In this document: positions 25,663-35,738 of the stretch, piece after piece
How positions within the stretch are numbered: position 1 is the stretch's first letter
Layout: each line of letters starts with the position of its first letter
From: JAAYCI01 sp964370195
Lineage (GTDB): Bacteria > Bacillota > Clostridia > Oscillospirales > Ruminococcaceae
Reading direction: 5' to 3'
Length of the DNA stretch: 64,000 nt
Assembly (NCBI GenBank): GCA_964370195.1
Contig: CAYJIH010000003.1
Coordinates: 1 to 64,000 of the forward strand
The notes under the pieces: model-generated
What the model was told of the DNA's origin: nothing
What the model saw: the letters and a program-made list of their open reading frames with translations, nothing else
The model's database searches: none
Position numbers and translations under genes: made by a program

Positions 25663-26385
25663 TTATGCCAACACAACATACACAACAATACAAACATAAT
25701 GCAAGATACTGCCCACCAGCACAAACAAATGCCAAATGGAATGCATGTAGCGTATTTTTTTCATTATGTAAAAGGCCACGCCAACGGTGTAAAAAATACC
25801 GCCCAACATCAGCAGCACTAGGCCACCGGTGGCCATATTTTGCACCACATCCGGCAAAGCGAATACAACGCTCCACCCCATGACTAGGTATAAAACCAAC
25901 GATATTTTCGAAAACTTTTTCAAATTGATCGAACTGAGCACAATACCCAAAATGGCAGCCGCACAGTTCACAATAAAAATAACCAGCCCTTTTGTATTGC
26001 CGTCAAGCGTAATAAGCATAAACGGTGTATACGTGCCTGCGATAAGCAAAAACACAGACGAATGGTCAAAAATACGAAATAGAGCCTTTACCTTGGGAAA
26101 CGGAAAAGCATGGTAAAGCGTACTCATTGTATATAAAAGGCACAAAGAAACGGCATAAATGGTGCAAGCCGTAACCATAAGGGCGCTGCCGTAGATGGCA
26201 GCCAATGTCACCACAATGCTGCCACCAATTAAGGAAAAAACAGCCCCCACGCCGTGTGTTACCGAATTAAAAATCTCTTCTCCCACAGTGTATCGAAACA
26301 GCGGTTTTTCCGGTTTAAGCGGTTTTGGAGAAGGGGCACCTTTTCGTGGAATGTCCATACGTTTGCGTTTTTGCACTTGTGTCAT
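25663..26385 (-). CDS. trhA: Hemolysin III family membrane protein (TrhA/YqfA)
   Basis: A 240-residue integral membrane protein of the hemolysin III/PAQR-like family with seven hydrophobic segments. Typical motifs are NSVTHGVGAVFSLIGG, STLYHAFP, FDHSSVFLLIAGTYTPF and the final HSIWHLFVLVGS, containing the conserved histidines thought to bind metal. Bacillus TrhA influences membrane fluidity; here this is by family only. ATG at 26385 follows AAGGAGA and overlaps the DUF3006 stop by four bases. The N-terminus has an extra Lys/Pro-rich tail of about 35 residues. Confidence 0.9.
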   Translation of the reverse strand: MTQVQKRKRMDIPRKGAPSPKPLKPEKPLFRYTVGEEIFNSVTHGVGAVFSLIGGSIVVTLAAIYGSALMVTACTIYAVSLCLLYTMSTLYHAFPFPKVKALFRIFDHSSVFLLIAGTYTPFMLITLDGNTKGLVIFIVNCAAAILGIVLSSINLKKFSKISLVLYLVMGWSVVFALPDVVQNMATGGLVLLMLGGIFYTVGVAFYIMKKIRYMHSIWHLFVLVGSILHYVCIVVYVVLA

Positions 26386-26657
26386 TTGGGTTCTCCTTGT
26401 GGGCAATGGGGTTCTTGTGCGGATATTTCACGTTGCTCTTCCCCGTGCTTTAACATGTGCCGCAACACTTCGGCCATGGTTTTGCGGCGTTGTGCTGTGC
26501 GCTGCGGGTCAAGAGAAAAGGTATTATTCTGATAAAAAAGCATGTCACCGTCTTTTGCTTCTTCTGGCAAAACCCGGCAGGGCACTTGCAAAGGGGTTCC
26601 GTGCTCATCGATAAGCACAGCATGTGTTTGCTCTATACGGTCAACGGAAAAAAACAT
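26382..26657 (-). CDS. DUF3006 domain protein
   Basis: A 91-residue protein of the DUF3006 family: FFSVDRIEQTHAVLIDEHG is the typical start, with a short beta-rich domain and a charged C-terminal helix (AQRRKTMAEVLRHMLKHGEEQRE). Its family is very often next to ComEC-like MBL-fold proteins, as here. ATG at 26657 follows AAAGGGG by six bases; the longer open frame upstream starts inside the neighbouring gene without a site. Stop overlaps the trhA start (ATGA). Function unknown. Confidence 0.85.
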   Translation of the reverse strand: MFFSVDRIEQTHAVLIDEHGTPLQVPCRVLPEEAKDGDMLFYQNNTFSLDPQRTAQRRKTMAEVLRHMLKHGEEQREISAQEPHCPQGEPK

Positions 26658-26755
26658 GATAGCCCCTTTCGCTTCTATTTTAGGCCATACAGTACTCATT
26701 TCAATTGTAACACACCACCTCAATGGAAAAAAGTGATATTTATGAACAATATACA

Positions 26756-27778
26756 TCACGCGGCAAAAGGCAAGTGGGTTTGCTCCGCCTCCACCACCCA
26801 TTCGCCATTTTCGTTGGCATGCACACGAATCAGGCCATTTTCAGCCGTGCTTAACACGGTGGTGTTCACCTCATCAAAAGCGGCCAAAGCTTCTCGGTGT
26901 GGATGCCCATAGCGGTTATCCTCGCCGTAGCAAATCACGGTAAGGGATGGGTTTACCTCATGCATAAAGGCCGATGTGTTGCTGGTGCTACTGCCGTGGT
27001 GCGAAGCTTTATACAAATCGGCCGTGAGTGGCACCCCTTGAGAAAGCGCCCATTGCTCGTTTTCCTTTTCGGCATCCCCCGCCGAGAGATATTGAAAATC
27101 GCCTACCTCAAACAACAATATCGGGCTAAGCAAATTGTAATTATCGTCGTTTTCCAAGCTGCCACATAACACATGTAAAAGGCCATTTCCCAGCGGATAT
27201 TGCATACCTGCTTGCATCACTTCGCTGGGCAGCTCCTCTTCCAAAAAGCGTTGTATCAGTGTTTCGAATGTAACCGTGGTGGGCAGTTCCGCTTTTGTAA
27301 GGTCCGGCAAAAGAATCGTTTGCACCGGAATCATGTTTAACACCGCTTGCATGCCGCCAATATGATCTTCATGTGGGTGCGTCATAATAAGATAGCGAAG
27401 AGAAGGCACACCAAGTGTTTGCAAATCAGCAATCAAACTTTCCTCCGCATCGGCAGATCCTGCATCGATCAATGCATATTCACCATTGCACTCCAAAAGC
27501 ACGGCGTCCCCTTGCCCTACGTCCAAAAAAGAAACGGTGGCCGCATCAAAGGTGCCGCTTTCTGCATCAGTTTCGCCAATTTCCACAACCTCTAACGAAG
27601 CTGTGTTTGCCGTGATACCGAAAAGGCCGAACAAATCGCTCCGCAAAGCAGGCTGTGCCAAAACAGCAGAAAACACAAGGAACACCGCAACACTTAAAAC
27701 GGCAACTAAAGGCTTGTTCTTAGGCAAGGGTGGCCGTTTTTTCTTTCGTTTTCCAGTATTTTTACGCCGCGATTTCAT
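26756..27778 (-). CDS. Secreted or membrane-anchored MBL-fold hydrolase (ComEC/Rec2 C-terminal type)
   Basis: A 340-residue protein with a basic N-terminus, one membrane helix (about 24-45) and an extracellular metallo-beta-lactamase domain. Metal ligands are visible: VGQGDAVLLE, THPHEDHIGG (HxHxDH), the Asp in LSAGDAEKENE, and KASHHGSS. This matches the C-terminal domain of the competence protein ComEC, without its pore, a family proposed to act on nucleic acid or phosphodiesters outside the cell. Start overlaps the ygiQ-like stop by four bases. No ComEC pore gene is in the window, so a role in DNA uptake cannot be claimed. Confidence 0.88.
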   Translation of the reverse strand: MKSRRKNTGKRKKKRPPLPKNKPLVAVLSVAVFLVFSAVLAQPALRSDLFGLFGITANTASLEVVEIGETDAESGTFDAATVSFLDVGQGDAVLLECNGEYALIDAGSADAEESLIADLQTLGVPSLRYLIMTHPHEDHIGGMQAVLNMIPVQTILLPDLTKAELPTTVTFETLIQRFLEEELPSEVMQAGMQYPLGNGLLHVLCGSLENDDNYNLLSPILLFEVGDFQYLSAGDAEKENEQWALSQGVPLTADLYKASHHGSSTSNTSAFMHEVNPSLTVICYGEDNRYGHPHREALAAFDEVNTTVLSTAENGLIRVHANENGEWVVEAEQTHLPFAA

Positions 27779-29667
27779 CTTCTTTTTTCCTTGTGCTTTG
27801 TAGATTTAGACGGTTTCTTGTGCTGAACACGTGTTGATGTGCGCCTGTTTTTTTCAAAAGACACTTCCTTTTTAACCGGAGCACATTTTGCCCCCGGTAT
27901 CAATTGCACCAGCAAATCGCCCCGTTTCGCCTGTAAAAGAGCTTCTTTTGCCAAAGCACGTTGTTGTGGCAAATGCGTTTGCAACAGAGCACGTTGCATG
28001 GCTTTTTCTTTCGCAGACTTTGCCACAAAAACCGGTTTCAATGTATAAGGGTTTAGCCCTGTATAATACATGGCGGTAGACACCGTTCCCGGCGTTGGGT
28101 AAAAATCTTGCACTTGCTCTGGGCGGATGTTTTGTTTTTTTAACCAAAGAGCCAACGTAACGGCATCTTGCAAAGTGCACCCGGGATGGCTGGACATTAA
28201 GTAGGGAACAAGATATTGTTCTTTTCCCACTTTTTTCGATAATTCATAGAATTTTTTAGAAAATTGTTCGTACACACCAATGGGTGGTTTCCCCATAGCA
28301 CGCAGCGTACCCGGGGCACAATGTTCCGGCGCCACCTTAAGCTGGCCAGAAACGTGATGCGCCACAAGTTCTTCAAAAAAGCGGCCATCGCCGTCTTTCA
28401 ATAGGTAATCATATCGCAGGCCACTGCGTACAAACACACGTTTTACGCCCGGCAATGTGCGAAGTTTTTGCAACATAGAGAGGTATTCACTATGGTCCAC
28501 CTGTAAATTGGTACATGGAGAAGGAGCCAGACAATGCTTGTCTCCTTTGCACACACCCTGTTTTATTTGTTTTTGACACGAAGGGGCACGGAAGTTTGCT
28601 GTAGGGCCACCCACATCATGGATGTACCCTTTAAATTCCGGCATCGTAATAAAGCGTTTCGCCTCCTCCACCACACTGTGTACGCTACGGCTTGTAACGC
28701 GGCGGCCTTGATGCAACGTAATGGCACAAAAATGACAACCACCAAAACACCCACGGTTGTGCGCCAACGAAAACAACACCTCTTCCAAAGCGGGAATGCC
28801 TTGCTCTTCATATTGTGGGTGCACACGACGCGTAAAAGGCAAACGATACACATCGTCTAATTCATCACGCTCTAACGGCAAAGCCGGGATGTTTTGTACA
28901 AGGTATTGTGTTGTTTGTTTTTGAACCAGTGGCATGGCTGAAACAGGATCTTGCCCATCATGCTGCAGGCGTGTTGCCTTTGCATAAGCTGTTTTGTCTG
29001 CTTTAACCTTTTGAAAACCGGCACATTCTTGGTATTTAAGTGGCAGTTCAAAAAAATCACAAAGATAGGCTGTTCCAGCAACATCGCGCATGGTATGAAT
29101 GGCTTCGCCCTGCACCAACCGCGCAGCAATTTCCCGCAGTGAGTGCTCTCCCATACCAAACGAAAGCAAATCTGCACCACTACTTTCCAAAATAGAGGGC
29201 AGCACCGCATCACACCAGTAATCGTAATGGGCAAAACGGCGCAGTGACGCTTCAATGCCACCGATGACAACCGGTGTTTCGGGGAACAGCTTCTTTAACT
29301 TTTGCGTATACGCATCCACCACGCGGTCTGGGCGCAGGCCAATTTTCCCACCGGGGCTATATTCATCAAATTTTCGCCGTTTTTTTGAAACTGTGTAGTG
29401 TGCCACCATGGAATCCACCACACCGCCCGAAACAAAAAATGCATATTTAGGCGTTCCAAGTGCTTGAAAATCACGATTTTGTGCCATATTCGGCTGAGGC
29501 AAAATGCCCACACGGTATCCTTCTGCCTGCAAAACACGCGCTAATAAAGCCGCACCAAAACTGGGATGATCCACATAGGCATCCCCCGTAACAAACACAA
29601 AATCCAAGGCCTCCCAGCCTCGCGCTTGTGCTTCTTGCAAACGAACGGGCAGGCACGCTTCAGTCAT
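27775..29667 (-). CDS. YgiQ-family radical SAM protein
   Basis: A 630-residue radical SAM protein. The cluster motif is CFGGCHFCAI near residue 295; an N-terminal B12-binding-like half (YVDHPSFGAALLARVLQAEGYRVGI) and the family block RSGLRYDYLL are present. The C-terminal 30 residues are a Lys/Arg-rich tail (KKPSKSTKHKEKRR). The reaction of YgiQ proteins is unknown. Its stop overlaps the MBL gene (ATGA) and its start is 10 bases after ftsK, so it belongs to the same message. Confidence 0.9.
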   Translation of the reverse strand: MTEACLPVRLQEAQARGWEALDFVFVTGDAYVDHPSFGAALLARVLQAEGYRVGILPQPNMAQNRDFQALGTPKYAFFVSGGVVDSMVAHYTVSKKRRKFDEYSPGGKIGLRPDRVVDAYTQKLKKLFPETPVVIGGIEASLRRFAHYDYWCDAVLPSILESSGADLLSFGMGEHSLREIAARLVQGEAIHTMRDVAGTAYLCDFFELPLKYQECAGFQKVKADKTAYAKATRLQHDGQDPVSAMPLVQKQTTQYLVQNIPALPLERDELDDVYRLPFTRRVHPQYEEQGIPALEEVLFSLAHNRGCFGGCHFCAITLHQGRRVTSRSVHSVVEEAKRFITMPEFKGYIHDVGGPTANFRAPSCQKQIKQGVCKGDKHCLAPSPCTNLQVDHSEYLSMLQKLRTLPGVKRVFVRSGLRYDYLLKDGDGRFFEELVAHHVSGQLKVAPEHCAPGTLRAMGKPPIGVYEQFSKKFYELSKKVGKEQYLVPYLMSSHPGCTLQDAVTLALWLKKQNIRPEQVQDFYPTPGTVSTAMYYTGLNPYTLKPVFVAKSAKEKAMQRALLQTHLPQQRALAKEALLQAKRGDLLVQLIPGAKCAPVKKEVSFEKNRRTSTRVQHKKPSKSTKHKEKRR

Positions 29668-29677
29668 GATTCATTCC

Positions 29678-32431
29678 TTACTCACTATGGTTTAAGCTCA
29701 TCTCCAGCCACTGTTGGCGGTCGATAAGCACTTGTCTCGGTTTCGAGCCTTCGGGCGGCGTGACAATGTGCAACCGCTCCATTTCATCCATCATGCGTCC
29801 GGCACGCGCATAGCCTAGACGTAAGCGCCTTTGTAAAAAGCTCGTGGATATTTGCCCGCTTTCCAGCGCCACTTCCACCGCATTGATAAAAACCGGATCG
29901 TGCATCATATCGTCACTGTCTTCGCTGTCTGTTTCCGTTGCCTCCGGTGCCGCTCTGCGCTCCATTTCCTGCATCATGTTTTCATCATAACTGGCTTCAC
30001 TTGTGTCTTTAATATGCTGCAGAACGGCAGAAATCTCTTTATCTTTCACATAGGTGCCCTGCACGCGCACCGGCTTGGATGCCCCCACCGGCAAAAACAA
30101 CATATCGCCCATGCCCAGCAATTTGTCGGCCCCGGCACTGTCTAAAATGGTGCGGCTATCCACTTGGCTCGACACCGAAAATGCCACTCGGCTGGGGATG
30201 TTTGCTTTAATAAGCCCCGTGATAACATCCACACTAGGGCGCTGTGTGGCCACAATTAAATGCATGCCGGCCGCACGCGCTTTTTGGGCGATACGGCAGA
30301 TATAATCCTCTACCTGTTTGCCGGCTGTCATCATAAGGTCTGCCAATTCGTCAATAACAATCGCAATATATGGAAGTTTTTCAAGCTCACCTGTTTTTTG
30401 AACCATCTTGTTAAATGTGCGAATGTCCCGCACGTTGTTTTCCGCAAACAAATGATATCGCCGCTCCATTTCGGCCACGGCACTGCCCAGTGCCCCGGCC
30501 GCTTTGCGCGGTTCTGTTACCACAGGCATCAAAAGGTGAGGAATACCGTTATACTCGGCCAATTCTACCACTTTGGGGTCAATAAGAAGCAACCTCAAAT
30601 CCTCGGGCGAGCTGCGGTATAGAAAGCTCATGATCGTGGCGTTTACACAAACCGATTTACCACTGCCTGTAGAGCCGGCAACCAAAAGATGTGGCATTTT
30701 TGTAAGGTCGGCCACCACACTTTCGCCGGCAATATCCATACCAAGCGCAATGGGAAGCGCCGTATCTGCACTGCGAAACGCTTCACTTTCTAAAATACTG
30801 CGCACAGACACAGTGGATTTGATTTTATTTGGCACCTCGATACCCACGGCCGGTTTTCCGGGAATAGGCGCTTCAATGCGCACACCGGCCGCCGCTAAGT
30901 TAAGCGCAATATCATCCGAAAGGCCTGTGATTTTACTAATTTTCACGCCAGCTTGTGGCTGAATTTCATACCGTGTAACACTGGGCCCACGAGACACATC
31001 CAAAATACGTGTTTGCACACCAAAAGATGTGAGCGTATTGACTAGCAAATCCGCCGTTTTGGTCATTTCCTCGCGCACATCTCCGCCCACTTCCATGGGC
31101 GTTATGTCAAACAACTCCATCGGCGGGTATTGATAATGGCCAGAACTTTGCTGGTGCACAAACGGTGTTTCTGCACGTTTGGCACTGGCTTTTTCCTCCG
31201 CAGCTCTATCAATCATGGCCTCTACCGAAGGGTCTTGCAATATGTGGGGTGTTTCCTCCGGCTCGACCAACGTTGACAATGGCGCCGCAACCTGTTCGGG
31301 CTCCTCTTTTGAGATTTCGTCTACCATTTCCCGCTTAGCTGGAACCTCTTCTGTTTCGGGGCTTGCACTGAACAAGTCAAATTCGGGTGCATCGGCCGGG
31401 CCAACGTATTCAATATCCGGCAAATTTTCCGGCGACAATTTAGTATCAATCCCACCCAGTTTGTGGTAAGGGTCGTCCTTGCCAAACAACAAGCGATCTT
31501 CCGGTTGTTCTTCCTGTGTATGGTTTGGCGGCTGTGAAAACAAATCGAACGGTAGCGCATTTTCCTCTGTAGGAGGATTTGTTTGTAGCGGATTCAATCC
31601 AAATGTACCACCGGGCCCCACGGCCACTTCGTCATGAGCACAAAGGCCCTCCTCGCTCGTTTGTAAGTCCGGCCCAAGGTCGATATCCACCGCTCGGCTC
31701 ACACGCCGTGCTGGGGGCATTAACGCCGGCATTGTTTTTGGCGCTTTGCCTTTGCGTCTGGTGCCAGACGTCGCCAATACGGTATTTTCATCATACGCAT
31801 TGTCCATTTCGTCATCATAACCCTCATCGGGTATCGATGGCGCAGAAGGCTTTGTTCTTTTTTTTACGCGTGGTGCACGCATGAAAATCCCCATAATAAA
31901 ATGCACAATATGCCCTGGTGTGATTTTGAAAAACAGCATAATAGCAAGAATGAAAAGCAAAATCATAACAGCACGTGCAGCCACTTCCCCCAGCAAGCTA
32001 AGCAAGCTCCACCCGAAAAACAGGCTAAGCAAACCACCACCGTACCAATAGCGGGCACCACTTTCATGTAAGGCTACCAAGGATTCCCCAAAACTCAACC
32101 CATCGAAACTTTGGCCGCCAAACACAAGTGCCGTGCCGCATAAGACAAGAACAAATACAACGCCGCGCACAATCCAGCCTCGAATTGGCTTTTCTAAGCC
32201 AACCATCGCCGCCAAAAAAACAAGAAAAACACCAATAAACCAGCCTGAAATGCCAAACACCCCAAACCAGATATTTTCGCGCACAAAAGCCCAGCCACTT
32301 TCCCCTTGTATAAAGGCAAGCAAGATACAAAGCACGCCAACCCCAAATAATAAAATGCTCCATTTTGGGTCTAAATACGGTTTTGCTGCCGTTGATTTCG
32401 TTTTATTTTGTTTATTTCTTGAAGCCGCCAT
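29678..32431 (-). CDS. DNA translocase FtsK/SpoIIIE
   Basis: Septal DNA pump for chromosome segregation; in spore formers the SpoIIIE form moves the chromosome into the forespore. The 917-residue protein has four or five N-terminal membrane helices (residues 24-190), a long acidic linker to about residue 440, then the motor with Walker A (VAGSTGSGKSV) and DPKVVELAEYNGIPHL, and a C-terminal gamma winged-helix domain (FLQRRLRLGYARAGRMMDEME) that reads KOPS-like DNA sites. Whether it is the division or the sporulation paralogue cannot be told from one copy. Confidence 0.95.
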   Translation of the reverse strand: MAASRNKQNKTKSTAAKPYLDPKWSILLFGVGVLCILLAFIQGESGWAFVRENIWFGVFGISGWFIGVFLVFLAAMVGLEKPIRGWIVRGVVFVLVLCGTALVFGGQSFDGLSFGESLVALHESGARYWYGGGLLSLFFGWSLLSLLGEVAARAVMILLFILAIMLFFKITPGHIVHFIMGIFMRAPRVKKRTKPSAPSIPDEGYDDEMDNAYDENTVLATSGTRRKGKAPKTMPALMPPARRVSRAVDIDLGPDLQTSEEGLCAHDEVAVGPGGTFGLNPLQTNPPTEENALPFDLFSQPPNHTQEEQPEDRLLFGKDDPYHKLGGIDTKLSPENLPDIEYVGPADAPEFDLFSASPETEEVPAKREMVDEISKEEPEQVAAPLSTLVEPEETPHILQDPSVEAMIDRAAEEKASAKRAETPFVHQQSSGHYQYPPMELFDITPMEVGGDVREEMTKTADLLVNTLTSFGVQTRILDVSRGPSVTRYEIQPQAGVKISKITGLSDDIALNLAAAGVRIEAPIPGKPAVGIEVPNKIKSTVSVRSILESEAFRSADTALPIALGMDIAGESVVADLTKMPHLLVAGSTGSGKSVCVNATIMSFLYRSSPEDLRLLLIDPKVVELAEYNGIPHLLMPVVTEPRKAAGALGSAVAEMERRYHLFAENNVRDIRTFNKMVQKTGELEKLPYIAIVIDELADLMMTAGKQVEDYICRIAQKARAAGMHLIVATQRPSVDVITGLIKANIPSRVAFSVSSQVDSRTILDSAGADKLLGMGDMLFLPVGASKPVRVQGTYVKDKEISAVLQHIKDTSEASYDENMMQEMERRAAPEATETDSEDSDDMMHDPVFINAVEVALESGQISTSFLQRRLRLGYARAGRMMDEMERLHIVTPPEGSKPRQVLIDRQQWLEMSLNHSE

Positions 32432-32533
32432 GTTTATTTCTCTTTCAATTTTTTTGAATTTTAACCAGTATAAAATGTATGAAAAGTTGATGTTTTTTTG
32501 GCCTTATAAGGCGCTGCCGTATGCTGTTTTTAG

Positions 32534-33457
32534 CTACACAATGCCACTTTCCACCGCCAGGCTTTGTGCCGCCGAAGCAGCCGCCTGCGCTGTATCAGCC
32601 ACCAAATCAATGGGCCCCGCCATATGCTCTATAATGCCAATAATAAGCACAAACACGCCTAAAATCAATGTATACCAAGCAAACACAATTAAACGGTTGC
32701 TTGTAACAAGCCACTTCACCAAATAAATGCAAAGGTAACCCACCACCGCGGCTGAAAGCATGCCCAAAACAATGGGAAGCGCCTCCACTTGTAAACTTTC
32801 TTGCCCAAGATCGAACAATTCTGCTACAGCGCCGCCCAAAATGGCCGGAATCGACATCAAAAATGCAAAACGCACCATCAATTCTCGCTGAAACCCAAGC
32901 ACAAGGCCCGTTGACAAAGTGGAACCGGAGCGCGAAATGCCCGGCATCACCGCAACCCCTTGCATCAGGCCGATGATCACTGCGTGGCGTGGTTTCATGC
33001 GCCGAATGCCAGCTTTTCCCGGTTTTGCTTTTACCGCACCGAACAAGAGCAAACTCGTGATTAAAAAGCAAATGCCCTCCACCACAATATCGGCATCTCC
33101 CGTTACGCTAGACACAACGCCACGCAAAGGCAACACCAAAACAAGAGGCACCGTGGCCAAGATAAGCATGTAAAGTAGCTGGCGCGTGTCGTTTGTTGTT
33201 TTAAGCTGAAATTGTTTATGTGCAATTTCTTTGGCTATAATGCCCACCTCTTTTAAAAGCGCCCAGATGTCTTTATAATAGGCCACAACCACGGCTGCCA
33301 ATGTCCCAAGGTGCAACATCAAGCCAAAAAACAAACTCGCCTCGCCCGATTGCCCTGTAAAATGTTGAAACAATACAAGATGCCCGCTGCTGGAAATAGG
33401 CAAAAACTCTGTTACGCCTTGCACAACGCCTTGTAGTACTGCATATAAAATACTCAT
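32534..33457 (-). CDS. uppP: Undecaprenyl-diphosphatase
   Basis: BacA-type membrane enzyme that recycles undecaprenyl diphosphate for peptidoglycan synthesis and gives bacitracin resistance. The 307-residue protein has about eight helices and both active-site blocks: GVTEFLPISSSGHL near the N-terminus and PGISRSGSTLSTGL in the middle. ATG at 33457 follows GAGAGGA; the longer frame upstream has no site. A 100-base gap separates it from ftsK, so the two may or may not be one message. Confidence 0.95.
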   Translation of the reverse strand: MSILYAVLQGVVQGVTEFLPISSSGHLVLFQHFTGQSGEASLFFGLMLHLGTLAAVVVAYYKDIWALLKEVGIIAKEIAHKQFQLKTTNDTRQLLYMLILATVPLVLVLPLRGVVSSVTGDADIVVEGICFLITSLLLFGAVKAKPGKAGIRRMKPRHAVIIGLMQGVAVMPGISRSGSTLSTGLVLGFQRELMVRFAFLMSIPAILGGAVAELFDLGQESLQVEALPIVLGMLSAAVVGYLCIYLVKWLVTSNRLIVFAWYTLILGVFVLIIGIIEHMAGPIDLVADTAQAAASAAQSLAVESGIV

Positions 33458-33598
33458 GGGATATCCTCTCTTGTGCACATGTTCTTCAATACATAGTGGC
33501 AAAACGGCACTATGGCCACATTATGGGCAAAAATGCAAGCAATGTGCGGCAGCTGTGTCCTGTAAAAAAGGCGGTTCTACCGGCACATGATTCATAAC

Positions 33599-33622
33599 AG
33601 TATACCATATTTTACGCACAGC
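33599..33622 (-). promoter_or_regulatory. Possible promoter of uppP
   Basis: Minus strand TATACT (33604-33599) stands 17 bases after a poor TTTTCG. The 329-base gap 33458-33786 also holds a small hairpin CATAGTG/CACTATG (about 33492-33514) in the uppP leader and the promoter of the aconitase gene; otherwise nothing. Confidence 0.35.
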
Positions 33623-33680
33623 GAAAAGCCTTTTCTCTGGCCTATTTACGGCGTAGCCGCCTTTGTACATTGTTGGAAAA

Positions 33681-33709
33681 TTGACAAATGCTATAAGATA
33701 CAGTAAAGT
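33681..33709 (+). promoter_or_regulatory. Probable promoter of the aconitase operon
   Basis: TTGACA (33681-33686), 17-base spacer, TAAAGT (33704-33709). The -35 box is perfect and the -10 is weak, so an activator or an alternative -10 a few bases on is possible. No clear CcpC or Rex site is seen. Confidence 0.5.
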
Positions 33710-33786
33710 ATATATTTGGATACAAGATATTGGTTTTATCTTAATTTTAGTATTTAAAGTTTACAATAGACAGGAGTGTATCATCT

Positions 33787-35721
33787 TTGGGAAAAACAAT
33801 GGCGCAAAAAATCATAGCAGCACATATTGTAGATGGCCAAATGACGCTTGGAAGCGAAGTAGGCCTGCGCATTGACCAAACACTAACACAGGACGCCACG
33901 GGCACCATGGCTTATTTGGAATATGAGGCGATGGGCATCCCGCGCGTTAAAACAGAGCTCAGCGTTTCGTATGTAGACCATAACACGCTACAAAGTGGTT
34001 TTATGAATGCAGACGACCATGCATTTTTGCGAACAATTGCTAAAAAAATCGGGGCTCGTTTCGCACATCCCGGTTGCGGCATTTGTCATCAAGTGCATTT
34101 AGAGCGTTTCGCTGTTCCGGGCAAAACGCTCATAGGATCCGACAGCCACACACCAACGGCCGGTGGTATTGGTATGATGGCCATTGGTTCTGGCGGGCTA
34201 GACGTGGCCGTGGCCATGGGTGGTGGCGCTTACTATATCCCCTACCCCAAAGCCGTTCGCATTGAATTGGTGGGGGCTTTATCCCCTTATGTAAGCGCAA
34301 AAGATGTAATTTTGGAAGTACTTCGCCTTCTGAGTGTAAAAGGCGGTGTAGGGCGCATCATAGAATACGTGGGCGAAGGTGTAAAAAGCTTGTCGGTGCC
34401 ACAACGCGCCACCATCACCAACATGGGTGCAGAGCTTGGTGCTACCACCTCACTATTTCCTGCCGATGAAGAAACACGCCGCTTTTTGAAAGCACAAGGA
34501 CGTGAAGAAGATTTTTCGCCGCTTGCACCGGACGCAGACGCTGTATACGACGAAAGCTACACCATTGATTTGTCGAGCCTTGTGCCGCTAGCTGCTTGTC
34601 CGCACAGCCCGGATGCCGTTAAAGATATTTCAACCTTATCGGACATTGAAGTAAACCAAGTGTGCATTGGCAGCTGCACAAATTCTAGCCTGGCCGACCT
34701 AATGAACGTTGCCGCTATTTTAAAAGGCCACACCGTAGCGCCAAGCGTTAGCCTTACCATTTCGCCCGGCAGCCGCCAAGTGCTGGAAATGTTAAGTGAA
34801 AATGGTGCTTTGGCTGATATTTTAGCCGCCGGCGCACGCCTTTTAGAATGTTCCTGCGGGCCATGTATCGGCATGGGCCAAAGCCCACAATCGGCCGGCG
34901 TTTCTTTGCGCACATTCAATCGCAACTTTGAAGGCCGCAGTGGCACTGCCGATGGCCAAGTGTATCTTGTTAGCCCTGAAACAGCGGCTGCCAGCGCGTT
35001 GAGTGGGTTCATCACAGACCCTCGCACTTTGCCCCCCATCCCCGTGTTTGAGATGCCTTCGCAATTTAGTATCAACGATAATTTAATTGATTTACCGGCA
35101 AGCGAAGCAGACTACCAAGAGGTAGAAATTGTGCGCGGGCCAAACATTAAGCCGCTACCTGTGGCAAAACCCTTGCCCGATAGCCTCACCTTGCCTGTAC
35201 TTTTAAAAGTGGGCGACAACATCACCACCGACCATATCATGCCGGCCGGCGCAAAAGTGTTGCCCTATCGCAGCAATATCCCGCACCTTTCGCAATATTG
35301 CTTTGAAGGGGTAGACCCGGCCTTTCCACAGCGCGCCATCGATAGTGAAAACGGCGGTTACATTGTGGGCGGTGCAAACTATGGGCAAGGCTCTAGCCGT
35401 GAGCATGCCGCCTTGGTGCCTTTATACCTTGGTATTCGTGCCGTTTTGGTTCAAAGCTTTGCACGCATTCATAAAGCAAACTTAGTAAATGCCGGTCTTT
35501 TGCCGTTGGAATTTGAAACACCAGAGGATTTCTCCGGCATTGAAAATGGCGATACATTAACGCTTTCCGGCATCCACAAGGGCCTCACAAGCGGGAAAAT
35601 GATTCTTAAAAGCGAACGCAGTGGCAAAGAATTTACTATGCTGTGTGACATTTCAGAGCGTCAGGTAGACATCATTAAGGCCGGTGGCCTATTAAACTAC
35701 ACCAGAGAAAAAGCACAATAA
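33787..35721 (+). CDS. Aconitate hydratase
   Basis: Fe-S enzyme isomerising citrate to isocitrate. A 644-residue, compact aconitase of the type common in anaerobic Firmicutes. Cluster ligands are in CIGSCTNSS (about residue 300) and CSCGPCIGM (about residue 356); the substrate-binding IGSDSHTPTAGGIGM and the swivel-domain GGANYGQGSSREHAAL blocks are intact. Start is TTG at 33787, ten bases after AGGAG; the ATG at 33799 is too far from it. It leads a set with isocitrate dehydrogenase (17 bases on) and rex. Confidence 0.93.
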   Translation: MGKTMAQKIIAAHIVDGQMTLGSEVGLRIDQTLTQDATGTMAYLEYEAMGIPRVKTELSVSYVDHNTLQSGFMNADDHAFLRTIAKKIGARFAHPGCGICHQVHLERFAVPGKTLIGSDSHTPTAGGIGMMAIGSGGLDVAVAMGGGAYYIPYPKAVRIELVGALSPYVSAKDVILEVLRLLSVKGGVGRIIEYVGEGVKSLSVPQRATITNMGAELGATTSLFPADEETRRFLKAQGREEDFSPLAPDADAVYDESYTIDLSSLVPLAACPHSPDAVKDISTLSDIEVNQVCIGSCTNSSLADLMNVAAILKGHTVAPSVSLTISPGSRQVLEMLSENGALADILAAGARLLECSCGPCIGMGQSPQSAGVSLRTFNRNFEGRSGTADGQVYLVSPETAAASALSGFITDPRTLPPIPVFEMPSQFSINDNLIDLPASEADYQEVEIVRGPNIKPLPVAKPLPDSLTLPVLLKVGDNITTDHIMPAGAKVLPYRSNIPHLSQYCFEGVDPAFPQRAIDSENGGYIVGGANYGQGSSREHAALVPLYLGIRAVLVQSFARIHKANLVNAGLLPLEFETPEDFSGIENGDTLTLSGIHKGLTSGKMILKSERSGKEFTMLCDISERQVDIIKAGGLLNYTREKAQ

Positions 35722-35738
35722 CATAGAGGAGATGCAAT

